From NCBI GenBank assembly GCA_963524305.1, contig CAURGH010000001.1, forward strand, positions 124,001-188,000: 64,000 bases of DNA, given 5' to 3'. Positions within the stretch are counted from its first letter, which is position 1, and every line of letters begins with the position of its first letter. Shown here piece by piece: positions 32,118 through 40,822 of this stretch. Made by a program: the position numbers and the translations under genes. The notes beneath the pieces were generated by a model. That model was given only the letters and a program-made list of their open reading frames with translations, ran no database searches and was not told where the DNA came from. This DNA comes from JABCPH02 sp963524305. Lineage in GTDB: Bacteria; Fusobacteriota; Fusobacteriia; Fusobacteriales; Leptotrichiaceae.

Positions 32118-33386
32118 ATGCTATATTTAAAAAATGGGAAAGATGCTCACGGAAATAATATTGAATTGTTGATTTTGAGTGATAAAATTGATAAAATTAG
32201 TGAAGGCTTTTCCGAAGAAGAAATTAGAAATATTGAGAAAAATGAGAAATTAGAGATCATTGATTTAAATGGTAAAACTGTTATGCCAGGTGTGATTGAT
32301 GTTCATACTCATATGAGAGAGCCTGGAATTACAGCAAAAGAGGATTTTGCGACAGGAAGTAGAGCTTGTGCAAAAGCAGGTGTTACAACATTTTATGATA
32401 TGCCAAACACCATTCCAACAACTACGACATTGGAAGCTTTGAAAGATAAGAAAAAATTAGCGAGTGAAAAATCAATTGTAAATTATGGATTTCATTTTGG
32501 TGGAAGCAGAAATAATAATATTGATGAGATAAGAAAAGTGCTTGAAGCGAAGGAAGCAAATACAGTAAAGATCTTTATGAATGTAACAACAGGGGAAATG
32601 TTGATTGAAGATGAAGATATATTGAAAAATGTATTTAAAAACTCTAAACTTGTGTTGGTTCATGCGGAAAATGAGATGATTGATAAAGCTGTGGAATATA
32701 ACAAAAATTATGGAAATGGACTTTATGTGTGTCATATTCCGTCTAAAGAAGAATTGAAAAAAGTATTGAAAGCAAAGAAAGATCCTGAATTAAATACAGA
32801 AAAACATCCAGTTTATGCCGAAGTTACACCGCATCATTTGTTTTTGAATGAGGAAATTAGAGAGAGTACAGATAGAAATAAAATGCTTTTGAGAATGAAA
32901 CCTGAATTGAGAACGAAAAAAGATAATGAATTTTTGTGGGAAGCATTGAATAATGGGGAAGTTGACACGATTGGAACTGACCATGCACCTCATTTGATTA
33001 GTGAAAAGTTAGAAAAAATTACTTTTGGAATGCCTGGGGTTGAAACTTCGTTAGCATTGATGCTGAATGCGTATAATGAAGGGAAAGTTAAATTGGAAAT
33101 GATTCAAAAATTGATGTCAGAAAATCCTGCCAAAATAATGAAAATCTCAAAAAGAGGGAAATTGAAAGAAGGATATTATGCGGATGTAATTGCTGTTGAT
33201 TTGGATAAAGAATGGACAGTTGGTGTAGATGATACGATTGAGTCAAAATGTGGATGGACACCATATGAAAATTGGAAATTAAAGGGGAAAAATGTTTTAA
33301 CAATAGTAAATGGTGAAGTTGTTTATCAAAATAATAAGTTTAATGATAATTTAGAAAACGGAAAGGAAGTGGAATTTTATGAGTAA
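32118..33386 (+). CDS. pyrC: Dihydroorotase
   Basis: A 422-residue amidohydrolase closing carbamoyl aspartate to dihydroorotate. Metal-site motifs are DVHTHMREPG at the N terminus, MPNTIPTTTT, VHAENEM, a histidine in YAEVTPHHLFL, and IGTDHAPHLI. The length and the HxHxREPG form put it in the long class I group. SD GGGGAG precedes the ATG. Its last eight bases overlap pyrE. No close promoter could be placed in the 80 bases upstream, so it may depend on read-through of the terminator at 31982 or on a weak promoter. Confidence 0.95.
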   Translation: MLYLKNGKDAHGNNIELLILSDKIDKISEGFSEEEIRNIEKNEKLEIIDLNGKTVMPGVIDVHTHMREPGITAKEDFATGSRACAKAGVTTFYDMPNTIPTTTTLEALKDKKKLASEKSIVNYGFHFGGSRNNNIDEIRKVLEAKEANTVKIFMNVTTGEMLIEDEDILKNVFKNSKLVLVHAENEMIDKAVEYNKNYGNGLYVCHIPSKEELKKVLKAKKDPELNTEKHPVYAEVTPHHLFLNEEIRESTDRNKMLLRMKPELRTKKDNEFLWEALNNGEVDTIGTDHAPHLISEKLEKITFGMPGVETSLALMLNAYNEGKVKLEMIQKLMSENPAKIMKISKRGKLKEGYYADVIAVDLDKEWTVGVDDTIESKCGWTPYENWKLKGKNVLTIVNGEVVYQNNKFNDNLENGKEVEFYE

Positions 33387-34011
33387 TAATTTAAGTTTAG
33401 AGGAAAGAGTTGCAAAAGCATTATTTGATGTGAAAGCAGTAAAAATTAATGTAAATGAACCATTTACATTTGCATCAGGAATTAAAAGTCCGATTTATTG
33501 TGATAATAGATTCGTGTTGGGATTTTCTGAAGAAAGAGATGCGATTGTTGAAGGATTTGTGGAAGCGATTGATAAAGATGTGGATGTAATCGTGGGAGTT
33601 GCGACTGCAGGTATTCCTTGGGCGTCATTTATTGCGGATAGAATGAAAAAACCGTTGGCGTATGTTAGAAATAAACCAAAAGATCACGGAGCTGGAAAAC
33701 AAATCGAAGGAGCAGAAGTTCAAGGGAAAAAAGTTGTCGTAATTGAAGATTTGATTACGACTGGAAAAAGTAGCTTAATTGCTGTAGATGTGTTGCAAAA
33801 AGAAGGTGTTTCTGACATGGAAGTTAAATCAATTTTTACATATGGATTTGCTTCAGCTAAAGAAAATTACGATAAATTTAATTGTAAATTTAGTTCGCTT
33901 TCTAATTTTGATGTTTTGATTAATTTATTGGCGAATACTGATTATTTGTCAGATGAAGAAGCAAAAATTGCTTTAGAATGGAGCAAAAGCCCAGAAACTT
34001 GGGCAAGATAA
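33379..34011 (+). CDS. pyrE: Orotate phosphoribosyltransferase
   Basis: A 210-residue type I phosphoribosyltransferase that makes OMP from orotate and PRPP. The PRPP motif VVVIEDLITTGKSSL is clear. The orotate-binding N-terminal part has FTFASGIKSPIYCDNR, and the flexible loop RNKPKDHGAGKQIEG is intact. It starts inside the pyrC stop (eight-base overlap), with GGAAGTGG as SD. trxB follows after 30 bases. pyrC, pyrE and trxB thus form the second pyrimidine unit of the window. Confidence 0.95.
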   Translation: MSNNLSLEERVAKALFDVKAVKINVNEPFTFASGIKSPIYCDNRFVLGFSEERDAIVEGFVEAIDKDVDVIVGVATAGIPWASFIADRMKKPLAYVRNKPKDHGAGKQIEGAEVQGKKVVVIEDLITTGKSSLIAVDVLQKEGVSDMEVKSIFTYGFASAKENYDKFNCKFSSLSNFDVLINLLANTDYLSDEEAKIALEWSKSPETWAR

Positions 34012-34041
34012 TTTTTATAGAAAGATTTAGGAGGTAAAATA

Positions 34042-35025
34042 ATGGATTTTAGTTTAAATTTAGGTGCATTAGATGAAGGGAAATTACAAAAAATAGATGA
34101 AAGTAAATTGTATGATGTTACAGTGATTGGAGCAGGGCCATCAGCGGTTTCAGCGGCTATTTATTCAGCTAGAAAAGGGCTTAATGTAGCGATGATTGGA
34201 GTAAAAATTGGAGGACAAGTTTTAGATACTAATGAAATTGAAAATATTATTGGTACAAAATCGACTACTGGAGCAAAATTTGCTGAATCTTTGGAAGCTC
34301 ATTTGAAAGATAATGAAGTTGCGTTTAAAGAAGGACATGTTGTAAAAGAAATTAAAGAAGATGGTAAAGATAAAGTTTTAGTAACTGATGATGGAAAAAG
34401 TTATAAAACAAAAACAGTTATTTTGGCAACTGGAGCTAAGCCTAGAGCTTTGAATATTCCTGGAGAAGCTGAGTATGTTGGAAAAGGAGTGCACTATTGC
34501 TCGACTTGTGATGGGCCTTTTTATAAAGGATTAAATGTAGCAGTTGTTGGAGGAGGAAATTCTGGAGTGGAAGCAGCTTTAGATATGTCTGGAATTGCTA
34601 ATCATGTAACTTTGATTGAGTTTATGCCTGAATTGAAAGCAGATAAAGTGTTGCAAGATAAATTAACTGAAAGAGACAACATTGATGTAATTTTAAATAC
34701 AGCAACAACTAGTGTTCAAGGGTCAGAATTTGTAGAAAGTATTAATTACAAAAACAGAAATGAAAATGAAGAAAAAACATTGAAAGTAGATGGAATGTTT
34801 GTTGAAGTTGGATTGGCGCCAAGCAGTGAATTGTTAAAAGGAATTGCAGAGCTTAACAGAGCTGGAGAAGTTGTAATAAATCCTGAAAATAATTCAACAT
34901 CAGTAAAAGGAATTTTTGCATCAGGAGATGTTACTAACATCAAGCAAAAACAAATTATAATTGCAATGGGTGAAGGTGCAAAAGCGGCTTTAGGAGCATT
35001 TAATTATTTGATAACAGAATATTAA
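34042..35025 (+). CDS. trxB: Thioredoxin-disulfide reductase
   Basis: A 327-residue low-Mr flavoprotein passing electrons from NADPH to thioredoxin. The FAD motif is VIGAGPSAVSAAIYSAR. The redox pair is C153 and C156 in HYCSTCDGPF, and the NADPH motif is VAVVGGGNSGVEAALDMS. The C-terminal FAD motif GIFASGDVTNIKQKQ is present. It has an extra ~24-residue N-terminal stretch before the first beta strand, with no known role. It follows pyrE by 30 bases with SD AGGAGG, so is probably co-transcribed. Confidence 0.93.
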   Translation: MDFSLNLGALDEGKLQKIDESKLYDVTVIGAGPSAVSAAIYSARKGLNVAMIGVKIGGQVLDTNEIENIIGTKSTTGAKFAESLEAHLKDNEVAFKEGHVVKEIKEDGKDKVLVTDDGKSYKTKTVILATGAKPRALNIPGEAEYVGKGVHYCSTCDGPFYKGLNVAVVGGGNSGVEAALDMSGIANHVTLIEFMPELKADKVLQDKLTERDNIDVILNTATTSVQGSEFVESINYKNRNENEEKTLKVDGMFVEVGLAPSSELLKGIAELNRAGEVVINPENNSTSVKGIFASGDVTNIKQKQIIIAMGEGAKAALGAFNYLITEY

Positions 35026-35104
35026 AATTTTTGATAAAGTTTAATAAATTTATTGGGAATTTCTATTCTATAAAAAATAGTTTAATTGATAATAATAAAA
35101 AATC

Positions 35105-35187
35105 AAAGAGCTGTTGCATAAGTAAAAAATTATTTTGAATTGTAATATTTATAAATAAGATTTGATTTACTTATGAAACAGTTCTTT
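35105..35187 (+). repeat. Long inverted repeat, terminator or small element remnant
   Basis: A 22-base left arm (35105-35126, core GAGCTGTTGCATAAGT) pairs with the right arm at 35166-35187 (core ACTTATGAAACAGTTC). There are 20 Watson-Crick pairs, one G-U and one mismatch, with a 39-base loop. T-rich sequence follows, so it may end trxB transcription. The stem is unusually long for a terminator here and looks like a MITE or an IS end-repeat remnant. A shorter hairpin with similar ends (CTGTTTCATA/TATGGAACAG) occurs at 43351. Confidence 0.7.
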
Positions 35188-35271
35188 TCTATTATAGTTA
35201 AAAATTTTAAATTTTTGTGAACTTAGCATAAATTTTATAAAAAATTATATTAGTTTGAAAAGAAAAATATT

Positions 35272-35299
35272 TTGAAAAAAAACTTAAAAATGATATAAT
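35272..35299 (+). promoter_or_regulatory. Promoter for rapZ
   Basis: TTGAAA (35272-35277), a 16-base spacer and TATAAT (35294-35299), with TGA before it (extended -10). It is about 70 bases upstream of the ATG. Confidence 0.7.
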
Positions 35300-35370
35300 T
35301 TAATGAAAAGTAATATATATTTAAAATATGAAAAATAAAAAATAATCTTAAATAGCGAAGGTGAGAAAAA

Positions 35371-36258
35371 ATGGAAACAAAAGAAAATAAAATAGAAAAA
35401 GAACTTGTTATAGTTACTGGAATGAGTGGAGCTGGAAAGTCAGAAGCAATGAATTGTTTTGAAGACAGAGATTATTTTTGTATTGATAATTTTCCGATAA
35501 ATTTGTTTCAATATTTAGATGAAATATTTTTGAATAGTAGAAAGCAAGAGAAAATTGCGATTGCGATAGATGTTAGAAATGAACAGTTTATTAAACAATT
35601 GAATGAGAAATTGAAAATATTGGAACAAAAGGGCATAGATTACAAAATAATTTATTTGGATGCACGAACAGAAGTTTTACTCAGCAGATATGAGCTTTCT
35701 AGAAGAAAGCATCCACTAAACATGTATGATACTTTGATTTCAAATATTGAAGCTGAAAGAAAAATAATGGAAAACTTTATGGTAAAAGCAGATTTAGTAA
35801 TTGATACGAGTACGCTTTCTGTGAAGGAATTACAAGCATTATTAGAAAAAGAATTTTTTTCTGGGAATAAAAAAATGAATATTAGTATAAGTTCATTTGG
35901 TTTCAAGTATGGAATTCCGTTGGATTTACATTTGATGTTTGATTTGAGATTTTTGCCGAATCCGTATTATATTGAAAGTTTGAAAAAAAAGACTGGTAAT
36001 CATAAAGATGTTAGCGATTACGTTATGGGAATGCCTGAAAGTCAAGATTTTTATAAAATGCTGTTGGAAATGTTGATGTATTTGATTCCAAAATATGAAA
36101 AAGAAGGAAAATCCCATTTGAGAATAGGAATCGGATGTTCTGGAGGACAACACAGATCAGTAACTTTTGTGAATAAATTATATGAAGATTTGTCGAAAAA
36201 AGTGACATATAACGTTGGAAAATATCACAGAGAAGTTGGAGCGAAAACAGAAATATAA
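35371..36258 (+). CDS. rapZ: RapZ/YvcJ-type nucleotide-binding regulatory protein
   Basis: A 295-residue P-loop protein. The N-terminal Walker A is VTGMSGAGKSEAMN, with an early aspartate-rich FCIDNFPINLF. The C-terminal domain has FDLRFLPNPYYIE and the conserved GIGCSGGQHRSVTFVNKLYE. In E. coli RapZ directs GlmZ RNA to RNase E to control amino sugar synthesis; in Bacillus, YvcJ has a role in competence. The role in this organism is open. uvrC starts 22 bases later, so the two are co-transcribed. ATG has GAAGGTGAG upstream. Confidence 0.92.
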   Translation: METKENKIEKELVIVTGMSGAGKSEAMNCFEDRDYFCIDNFPINLFQYLDEIFLNSRKQEKIAIAIDVRNEQFIKQLNEKLKILEQKGIDYKIIYLDARTEVLLSRYELSRRKHPLNMYDTLISNIEAERKIMENFMVKADLVIDTSTLSVKELQALLEKEFFSGNKKMNISISSFGFKYGIPLDLHLMFDLRFLPNPYYIESLKKKTGNHKDVSDYVMGMPESQDFYKMLLEMLMYLIPKYEKEGKSHLRIGIGCSGGQHRSVTFVNKLYEDLSKKVTYNVGKYHREVGAKTEI

Positions 36259-36279
36259 TTTTTAAATTAAAAGGAAAAA

Positions 36280-38064
36280 ATGATGGAAGAAATAAAATCA
36301 CCAATAAAATATCACGACATACCGACTGATCCAGGCGTATATTTGATGAAAAATGAGAGAAATAAAATAATTTATGTTGGAAAGGCTAAAAATCTTAGAA
36401 ATAGAGTTTCTTCATATTTTTCAAATATAAAATCGCATAATTCAAAGACTTTGGAATTAGTAAAAAATATAAGAGATATTGAGTTTTTTATTTGTAAAAC
36501 AGAAGTTGAAGCGTTAATTTTAGAAAATAATTTAATAAAGAAGTATAAACCGAAATATAATATTTTGTTGAAAGATGAGAAAACGTATCCATATATTAAA
36601 TTTACGAAAGAGCTGTTTCCAAAAGTAGAAATAGTGCGGAGCACGAAAAGATTGAATGAAAATGCAGAGTATTTTGGACCGTATCCAATGGGAATTTTTT
36701 TCGCAATGAAATCGCTTTTGAAAATATTTCCAGTGAGAGATTGTAATAGAAATATGGAAAAGGTAACGAAACCTTGCTTAAAATATCATATGAAAACATG
36801 TCCAGGACCTTGTATGTATAAGGATATTTCAGAGGAATATATGATTAATGTTAATAATTTTAAGAATTTTTTAAAAGGACATTCTTCGGAAGTTTTGGAA
36901 ATATTGGAAAATAGAATGAAAAAGTTTAGTGAAGAAATGGAATTTGAGAGGGCGATTATTGAGAGGGAGAAATTGTCATCGCTAAAAAGAATGTTGGAAA
37001 CACAAATTATTGAGTATAGTAAAGAAATTGATGAAGATGTGTTTGTGTTTGAAGAGAAGAGAGAAAATGTGTTTTTATGCATTTTGAATATTAGAGAAGG
37101 TAAAGTCATTAATAAAAATCATCTTATAATTTCGATGGAAAGAGGTCAGGAGGAAAATTTATTCGAGAGATTGATAACGTTGTATTATGAAAAAAGGAAT
37201 ATTCCCAAAAATATAATTTGTGATATGAGATTTGAGAAAAATCAGGAATTGTTGAAGGAATGGGCAAAATTAGAAAAACATAAGGAAATAAAATTTCATT
37301 TTCCGAAGATTCAGAGTCGAAGAGAGAAACTTTTAGAGATGGGGTATTTGAATTTACGTGAGGAAGTTGAGAAATTTTATCGAAGAAAGAGAAATATTCA
37401 AGAAGGATTACGGAATTTGAGAAAAGAATTGAGATTGAAAAGTTTGCCTTATAGGATTGAGTGTTTTGATATTTCAAATATTCAAGGAAAAGATGCGGTT
37501 GCGGCAATGACGGTTGCAATTGATGGAGAAATTACGCCTAAGGAATATAGACATTTTAAAATTACGGTAAAAGATACGCCAGATGATTTTTTAATGATGC
37601 GAGAAGCATTGACACGACGATATTCAAAATTATCAATTAAAGAATTGCCAAATTTGATTTTGATTGATGGTGGAAAAGGTCAATTAGGAGTGGCAGTCGA
37701 TGTTTTAGAAAATTTAGGGAAAATCGAGTATACAGATATTATTGGAATTGCAAAAAGAGAAGAAGAAATATTTAAAAGCTACGAAAGTGAGCCATATATT
37801 TTTGAGAAAAAGGATGAAACTTTGAAAATTTTGCAAAGGTTGAGGGATGAAGCACATAGATTTGGAATAACACATCACAGAAAATTACGAAGTAAGAGAA
37901 ATATTAAAAGTGCATTAGACGATATAAATGGTATAGGACCTAAACGAAAAAAAGAATTAATTAAAAAATTTGGAACTGTAAAACGGATTAGAGAAGCTGA
38001 ATTAGAGGAATTAATGGAAGTTGTTCCAGAAAATATTGCGATTGCAATAAAAGAAGAACTTTAA
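36280..38064 (+). CDS. uvrC: UvrC, excinuclease ABC subunit C
   Basis: A 594-residue nuclease that cuts both sides of a DNA lesion after UvrA and UvrB mark it. It has an N-terminal GIY-YIG domain (GVYLMKNERNKIIYVGKAKN), a cysteine cluster (VRDCNR, KPCLKYHMKTCPGPC), a UVR domain for UvrB contact, a C-terminal endonuclease V-like domain (ECFDISNIQGKDAVAAM, LILIDGGKGQ) and a helix-hairpin-helix pair (INGIGPKRKKELIKKFG). Two adjacent ATGs are possible; the second (36283) has slightly better spacing from AAGGA. uvrA lies at 43991; uvrB is not in the window. Confidence 0.95.
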   Translation: MMEEIKSPIKYHDIPTDPGVYLMKNERNKIIYVGKAKNLRNRVSSYFSNIKSHNSKTLELVKNIRDIEFFICKTEVEALILENNLIKKYKPKYNILLKDEKTYPYIKFTKELFPKVEIVRSTKRLNENAEYFGPYPMGIFFAMKSLLKIFPVRDCNRNMEKVTKPCLKYHMKTCPGPCMYKDISEEYMINVNNFKNFLKGHSSEVLEILENRMKKFSEEMEFERAIIEREKLSSLKRMLETQIIEYSKEIDEDVFVFEEKRENVFLCILNIREGKVINKNHLIISMERGQEENLFERLITLYYEKRNIPKNIICDMRFEKNQELLKEWAKLEKHKEIKFHFPKIQSRREKLLEMGYLNLREEVEKFYRRKRNIQEGLRNLRKELRLKSLPYRIECFDISNIQGKDAVAAMTVAIDGEITPKEYRHFKITVKDTPDDFLMMREALTRRYSKLSIKELPNLILIDGGKGQLGVAVDVLENLGKIEYTDIIGIAKREEEIFKSYESEPYIFEKKDETLKILQRLRDEAHRFGITHHRKLRSKRNIKSALDDINGIGPKRKKELIKKFGTVKRIREAELEELMEVVPENIAIAIKEEL

Positions 38065-38166
38065 AAAAATTTTAGATTTTAACTTTACTTTGAATGTGAT
38101 TAATGTTATTATACTTTTAAGATAAAATGTTGAAAAAACTTCTGAAAAAAGCAAAAGGGAGGAAAT

Positions 38167-39183
38167 GTGAAAAAAGTAATTCTATTGTTAATGATATGTG
38201 TAAGTGTAATAAACTTTGCATTATTTGACAAGATAAAAAAAGAGATAAGATGGAAAGAAGAAGAAAAACCTTCATTTAATGACATAAAAGTAACAATAAA
38301 AGGCGAAGAGAAATATAAAAAAGTTATACCTGGAAAGTATTTGATAAAAATATTTCAAATTCATTATCCGACAGATTTATTTGGAAAAAATAAATTCTAT
38401 AATGATTTTAATAAATTTTTGAAAACGGTTAACAACAATAAAAAATATTCTTTATTGCTGGAAAAGAGATTTTATGATGAAATGCAGGATTTGAAGGATG
38501 ATCAATTGTCAGAAGAAGAAAAAATCTTGGAAATGCCAGCTTCATCATTGGATGGATATTATCGTCAACAATTAGTTGGAATGTCAAAAGCTGTAACAAT
38601 GACACAATATGCAGGGACTGACCAAGAATATTTAAATAGACAAATTTATGTATTGTATCAGTTGCTGGATAGAAAAGGATTTGATGCGAATTTGGTTTAT
38701 TCCGAATTGGATAAAGAATTTTTGATTGCGGAATTAAAAACTAGAAGAAAAGAAGTTGTGGAAAATTTTGAGAAAAAACGGTTGGAGTATTTTATAAAAG
38801 AGACTTATGAAGATGCTGGATTGGATACGTATAAAGATGATTCAGTTTATAAATTTGACAAAGATATTGTAATTTCAAAGAATATTGAAGAACAAGCAAT
38901 TTTTCCAGATGTAAGCAATAATCTTTATATAACTGGGTTTCCAAAAGATATTATTGAAGGTTTGGCGAAGAACAAATTGAAATTGAAAAGAAGAGTCCTA
39001 GTTTTAGAAAATAGTGAGTATCATGGTTATACATATAATGAAAATAATACGGTTGTTTTTGTAAATGGAGAAAAGCCGAAATATTATTACAAAGATTATC
39101 AAATTGATGTGGTTATGTTAGAAGCTAATATTTTAGATTTATTAAGAACCAGTTCAAACTATTATGTATCAGATTTCTTTTAA
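38167..39183 (+). CDS. Exported protein of unknown function
   Basis: A 338-residue protein that starts at a GTG (38167), after GGGAGGA, with a signal peptide (KKVILLLMICVSVINFA). The mature part is charged, without cysteines, and carries no domain I recognise. An early basic segment (EEKYKKVIPGKYLIKIFQIHYP) resembles a short beta-rich region; the middle is helical; the C terminus has NSEYHGYTYNENNTVVFVNGE, which suggests a beta hairpin. It lies between uvrC and the ABC transporter operon. It is not a BMP-type solute-binding lipoprotein (no lipobox cysteine), so it is not the missing binding protein of the transporter that follows. Confidence 0.7.
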   Translation: MKKVILLLMICVSVINFALFDKIKKEIRWKEEEKPSFNDIKVTIKGEEKYKKVIPGKYLIKIFQIHYPTDLFGKNKFYNDFNKFLKTVNNNKKYSLLLEKRFYDEMQDLKDDQLSEEEKILEMPASSLDGYYRQQLVGMSKAVTMTQYAGTDQEYLNRQIYVLYQLLDRKGFDANLVYSELDKEFLIAELKTRRKEVVENFEKKRLEYFIKETYEDAGLDTYKDDSVYKFDKDIVISKNIEEQAIFPDVSNNLYITGFPKDIIEGLAKNKLKLKRRVLVLENSEYHGYTYNENNTVVFVNGEKPKYYYKDYQIDVVMLEANILDLLRTSSNYYVSDFF

Positions 39184-39242
39184 GAAATATTTGCATAAAA
39201 AAAATTAGTTAAATAAATCTTTTAAATTAGATAAATTTAAGG

Positions 39243-39304
39243 AAAGGAGAAGCTACTGTAAATTAGTAATTCGAAAATACATATTTAAGTAGCAAGAAAA
39301 TATG
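39243..39304 (+). promoter_or_regulatory. Hairpin that could bring a distant SD to the transporter start codon
   Basis: AAAGGAG (39243-39249) is a strong SD but lies 52 bases from the start codon at 39302. Between them, GCTACT-G-TAAAT (39252-39263) can pair with ATTTA-AGTAGC (39283-39293), an 11-bp stem with one bulged G. Folding it would leave only 10 bases between SD and ATG. No SD is visible next to the ATG itself. This would be a structured, possibly regulated, translation start. Confidence 0.5.
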
Positions 39305-40822
39305 AGTGACTATATTTTAGAGATGAAAAATATAAGGAAAGAGTTTTTAGGTGGGAAAATAGTTGCGAATGATGATATTACTCTGAAGATAAAAAAGGGT
39401 GAGATCCATGCAATTGTTGGAGAAAATGGTGCAGGAAAATCTACACTGATGAAAATACTAAACGGTCTTTATTCACCAACATCAGGAGAAATTTTCTATA
39501 AAGGTGAAAAAACGACAATATCGACACCTACAGTAGCTGCAAACCTTGGGATAGGAATGGTTTATCAGCATTTTATGTTGGTGGACACATTGACTGTAGC
39601 GGAAAATATGGTGTTAGGATTTGAACCTAGACAATGTGGGGTTTTCTTTGATTTGAAAACTGCTAGAAAAAAGGTAAAAGAAGTTTCAGAAAGATATGGA
39701 TTGAATATTGATCCAGATGCGAAAGTTTCAGATTTATCAGTTGGGATTCAACAAAGAATTGAAATTTTAAAAATATTATTTAAAGGTGCGGAATTATTGA
39801 TATTTGATGAACCAAGTGCAGTTTTGACACCTCAAGAAGTAAAAGAATTATATGAAATCATGAGAAATCTTATAAAAGAAGGAAAAACAATTGTATTCAT
39901 ATCACATAAATTACAGGAAGTATTGGACTTGTCAGATAATATTACTGTTATTAGAAGAGGAAAAGATGTTGGGAATTTGAAAACTTCAGAAGCGACTAAA
40001 GAGAAAATTGCTAACTTGATGGTTGGAAGAGTTGTGTTATTTGAAGTTAAAAGACCTGATGTGAAATTAGGGGAACCTGTTGTAAAAGTTAAAGATTTAG
40101 TTGTAAAAAATGAGAGTAATATTGAGAAAGTTAAAGGAGTTTCATTTGAGATTCGAGAAGGAGAAGTGTTGGGAATTGCTGGGGTAGAAGGTAATGGACA
40201 AACTGAGTTGATTGAGGCACTTGCTGGATTAATGAAAGTTGAAAGTGGGACGTATGAAATCGCAGGACAGAAATTAGAGAATAGAGCACCGAAAATTGTT
40301 AAAGAGAAAGGGTTGGCTCATATTCCTGAAAATAGACATAAAAGAGCTACAATCGATGATTTTACTGTGGAAGAAAATATGGCATTAGGATTACAAGATC
40401 AGTATTCTAAAGGGGCTTTATTGGATTATGGATTGATTGAGAAAAAAACAAAGGAATATATAGATAAATACGATATTAGACCACAAGATGGAAAAATAAA
40501 ATTTGGTGGATTATCGGGTGGTAACCAACAAAAAGTTGTGGTTGCGAGAGAACTTGAGAGAGAAAATAAATTTATTATTGCAGCTCAGCCAACTAGAGGA
40601 GTTGATATAGGAGCTATTGAGATGATTCATAATACTATTTTGCATGAGAAAACTAAGAAAAAGGCAATTATGGTAGTGTCAGCTGAACTTTCGGAAATTA
40701 TGGCATTGAGTGATAGAATAGCAGTTATGTATTCTGGAAAAATTGTAGGAATTTTGGATAGAAAAGATGCAACGACAGAAAAAATAGGAATATTGATGGC
40801 AGGAGGAAAATTAAATGATTAA
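39302..40822 (+). CDS. BMP-type nucleoside/sugar ABC transporter, double ATP-binding protein
   Basis: A 506-residue protein with two ATPase halves. The first has Walker A GENGAGKSTLMKIL, signature LSVGIQQRIEILKIL and Walker B LLIFDEPSAVL. The second has a degenerate Walker A (GVEGNGQTELIEAL) and signature LSGGNQQKVVVAREL with a weaker Walker B (FIIAAQPTRGVDIG). This matches the YufO/RnsB/NupA-type ATPases of transporters for nucleosides and related sugars. The two permeases follow directly. The solute-binding BMP lipoprotein is not in this operon. The start has no adjacent SD; see the hairpin feature. The substrate is inferred from the family only. Confidence 0.88.
   Translation: MSDYILEMKNIRKEFLGGKIVANDDITLKIKKGEIHAIVGENGAGKSTLMKILNGLYSPTSGEIFYKGEKTTISTPTVAANLGIGMVYQHFMLVDTLTVAENMVLGFEPRQCGVFFDLKTARKKVKEVSERYGLNIDPDAKVSDLSVGIQQRIEILKILFKGAELLIFDEPSAVLTPQEVKELYEIMRNLIKEGKTIVFISHKLQEVLDLSDNITVIRRGKDVGNLKTSEATKEKIANLMVGRVVLFEVKRPDVKLGEPVVKVKDLVVKNESNIEKVKGVSFEIREGEVLGIAGVEGNGQTELIEALAGLMKVESGTYEIAGQKLENRAPKIVKEKGLAHIPENRHKRATIDDFTVEENMALGLQDQYSKGALLDYGLIEKKTKEYIDKYDIRPQDGKIKFGGLSGGNQQKVVVARELERENKFIIAAQPTRGVDIGAIEMIHNTILHEKTKKKAIMVVSAELSEIMALSDRIAVMYSGKIVGILDRKDATTEKIGILMAGGKLND

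Larger units (their letters stand above)
35026..35370. other. 345-base intergenic region between trxB and rapZ
   Basis: It contains the long hairpin at 35105-35187, described separately, then an A/T-rich stretch and a promoter for rapZ at 35272. I see no ORF I would support here. Confidence 0.6.
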
